IMG/VR virus record: IMGVR_UViG_3300013233_000235
Coordinates: 62,001 to 126,000 of that record
Reading direction: 5' to 3' (one strand)
Source: a virus
DNA length: 64,000 bases
Below are positions 62,979-64,000 of this stretch, in pieces. The position numbers and the translations under genes are program-made. The first letter of the stretch is position 1, and every line of letters begins with the position of its first letter. The notes beneath the pieces are model-generated. The model was given only the letters and a program-made list of their open reading frames with translations, was not told the origin of the DNA and did no database searches.

Positions 62979-63574
62979 AGGGTGGTACAGGGGATGCCTA
63001 CGAGGGGCGGTGGTTCGAACTCTCGACCCTGCGCCACCTAGTTAAAGCCTTTAAAGATAAAGGTATAACAGTGGCTTCATTGGGCTGGGCTGATACAGAG
63101 GGCAGTCTAAACCCTGATTTCGCATGTATGGCATCACCGATAGAATCCCCATGTGGTAAGATCACCACCGAGTCTCTGGAGTGGATATTGAGCAATACCA
63201 TCACCATGCGGTGCGATCGCGGGTTCGGCTCACAAGCCCATATTTGCACACAGCACGATGGGAAGTCACACATACTCAATTATGAGACGGATGGGCTCCG
63301 TACAGCCCGGCGGATATTTATGGATGACAGCACCGTTCTCGACTGCGCAAGATCTGGGGATGGTAGGCTATGGGTTATAACCCGCCGTGGGTTGTACAAG
63401 TTCTTACCAGATACATTTGGGTGGGGCAATGTGGGCACCCTAGTCGGAGAAGAATTCCCAGTATGTTGGGATATGGTTTCCTCGATGACGCCTACAGAAA
63501 CAGGTGTATCCGTTACGGGTTTCTCGGAGCTCATTGGTTGCGCCGGAGTACGTGTCAGCGCATCTGGCGAATAA
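62975..63574 (+). CDS. Hypothetical cassette protein
   Basis: 199 residues from ATG 62975, in an ATGA overlap with GTGGAG upstream; the longer frame from 62837 overlaps the previous gene and lacks a ribosome site. Cys-containing, beta-rich C-terminal half with a repeating strand rhythm (GRLWVITRRGLYKFLPD). Followed by a TTCG terminator. No family recognised. Confidence 0.65.
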   Translation: MKGGTGDAYEGRWFELSTLRHLVKAFKDKGITVASLGWADTEGSLNPDFACMASPIESPCGKITTESLEWILSNTITMRCDRGFGSQAHICTQHDGKSHILNYETDGLRTARRIFMDDSTVLDCARSGDGRLWVITRRGLYKFLPDTFGWGNVGTLVGEEFPVCWDMVSSMTPTETGVSVTGFSELIGCAGVRVSASGE

Positions 63575-63580
63575 TAAGTT

Positions 63581-63607
63581 AGCCCTTCGGGGCTTTCTTT
63601 TTTATTT
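63581..63607 (+). terminator. Intrinsic terminator with TTCG loop
   Basis: AGCCC-TTCG-GGGCT then TTCTTTTTT. Confidence 0.8.
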
Positions 63608-63665
63608 GTTTCCATACATTCTTAGAACTATATAACTTGTATGAAGAGACACTTTGATCTCTTGT
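63589..63665 (+). repeat. Terminator-promoter-leader module, copy 3
   Basis: Same order and nearly the same bases as copies 1 and 2. Confidence 0.8.
63628..63644 (+). promoter_or_regulatory. Putative early-type promoter with hairpin leader
   Basis: CTATATAAC, four bases, ATGA, then the AAGAGA/TCTCTT leader stem, about 36 bases before ATG 63680. Confidence 0.65.
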
Positions 63666-63679
63666 ATAGGAGTTTAGTT

Positions 63680-64000
63680 ATGAGCATACTTGATAAATAC
63701 TTAGGCAAAGCCTTGACGTGCCGCCGATCCACCTTAGTGGAATTCGATGCCAGAGTGCCGTATTACAGAGAATACGCACTGCCTAACGGGCAGGTGGTGT
63801 TTACGCATATTGTCGTAAACAGGGGGCCCAACGAGCTGGGTCACGGGGTTATACTCGGAGGGGCGGGCGGTGATATCATTAAGACGTTAGAAGAAAGTGA
63901 TGACCCTATCATCATGGCGGCTGTCGCCGCACCAACAGAAGGGTTGGATGTCATAATGTTTCGCCGGTATGTGATAGTAACTTTGCCAGGGGCCGTTGCC
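63680..64000 (+). CDS. Hypothetical cassette protein, 3' end outside the window
   Basis: 107 codons are visible, open to the window edge; AGGAGTTTAGTT precedes the ATG. The opening LDKYLGKALTCRR resembles that of the protein at 34280 (LKKYIGKICTVVR), supporting duplication of cassettes between the two loci. Beta-rich. The function is unknown. Confidence 0.6.
   Translation, partial: MSILDKYLGKALTCRRSTLVEFDARVPYYREYALPNGQVVFTHIVVNRGPNELGHGVILGGAGGDIIKTLEESDDPIIMAAVAAPTEGLDVIMFRRYVIVTLPGAVA

Overview
This window looks like part of the genome of a nucleus-forming jumbo bacteriophage related to phiKZ (Chimalliviridae-type). Three things support that directly: a phage tubulin of the PhuZ type (847-1902), a 640-residue chimallin-like nuclear shell protein with its own promoter and terminator (8810-10732), and fragments of two different multi-subunit RNA polymerases of the phiKZ kind. 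As I recall the phiKZ gene order (gp39 PhuZ, gp54 shell, gp55, gp68, gp71-73 and gp74 for the non-virion polymerase, gp80 for the virion polymerase, then inner-body proteins), this window is collinear with it. Family calls rest on motifs and order read by eye; no database search was run. No tRNA, CRISPR array or insertion sequence was seen.

Layout. 1-5.4 kb: a partial minus-strand gene, phuZ, and a tightly overlapping run of small unknown genes. 5.4-8.6 kb: the C-terminal half of a family B DNA polymerase, converging on an unknown minus-strand gene. 8.8-16.4 kb: shell protein, RNA polymerase beta-prime N-terminal subunit, an SbcD-like nuclease and a nucleic-acid-binding candidate. 16.5-28 kb: the non-virion RNA polymerase block (gp68-like, beta C-terminal, beta-prime C-terminal), an SF2 helicase and a ClpP-fold-like protein. 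28-33 kb: a minus-strand tail/baseplate gene pair with a probable -1 frameshift, then a virion RNA polymerase beta-prime fragment. 33-36 kb: small gene cassettes with a repeated promoter-leader, and a TraB/GumN-like gene. 36-38.3 kb (minus): the N-terminal half of the DNA polymerase. 38.4-62.5 kb: virion genes, including a metalloprotease-like membrane protein, two large minus-strand structural genes, and a seven-member paralogous family resembling phiKZ inner-body proteins. 62.5-64 kb: a second set of small cassettes with the same promoter-leader module.

How the genes fit together. A promoter-like element, TATATAAC-N4-ATGA, precedes phuZ, the shell gene, the non-virion polymerase operons, the TraB-like gene and the small cassettes, but was not seen before the virion block at 38-62 kb. 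This fits an early class read by the injected virion polymerase. The early products would build the nucleus and spindle and the second polymerase; DNA polymerase (in two pieces), helicase and SbcD-like nuclease would replicate and process DNA; the virion genes would come later.

The most notable items are the DNA polymerase split between motifs A and B into genes about 29 kb apart on opposite strands, the -1 slippery site joining two minus-strand ORFs, a repeated G-hydrophobic-Q motif in front of a cationic amphipathic helix in the inner-body-like family, a palindromic Shine-Dalgarno shared by two divergent genes, and the repeated terminator-promoter-hairpin module.
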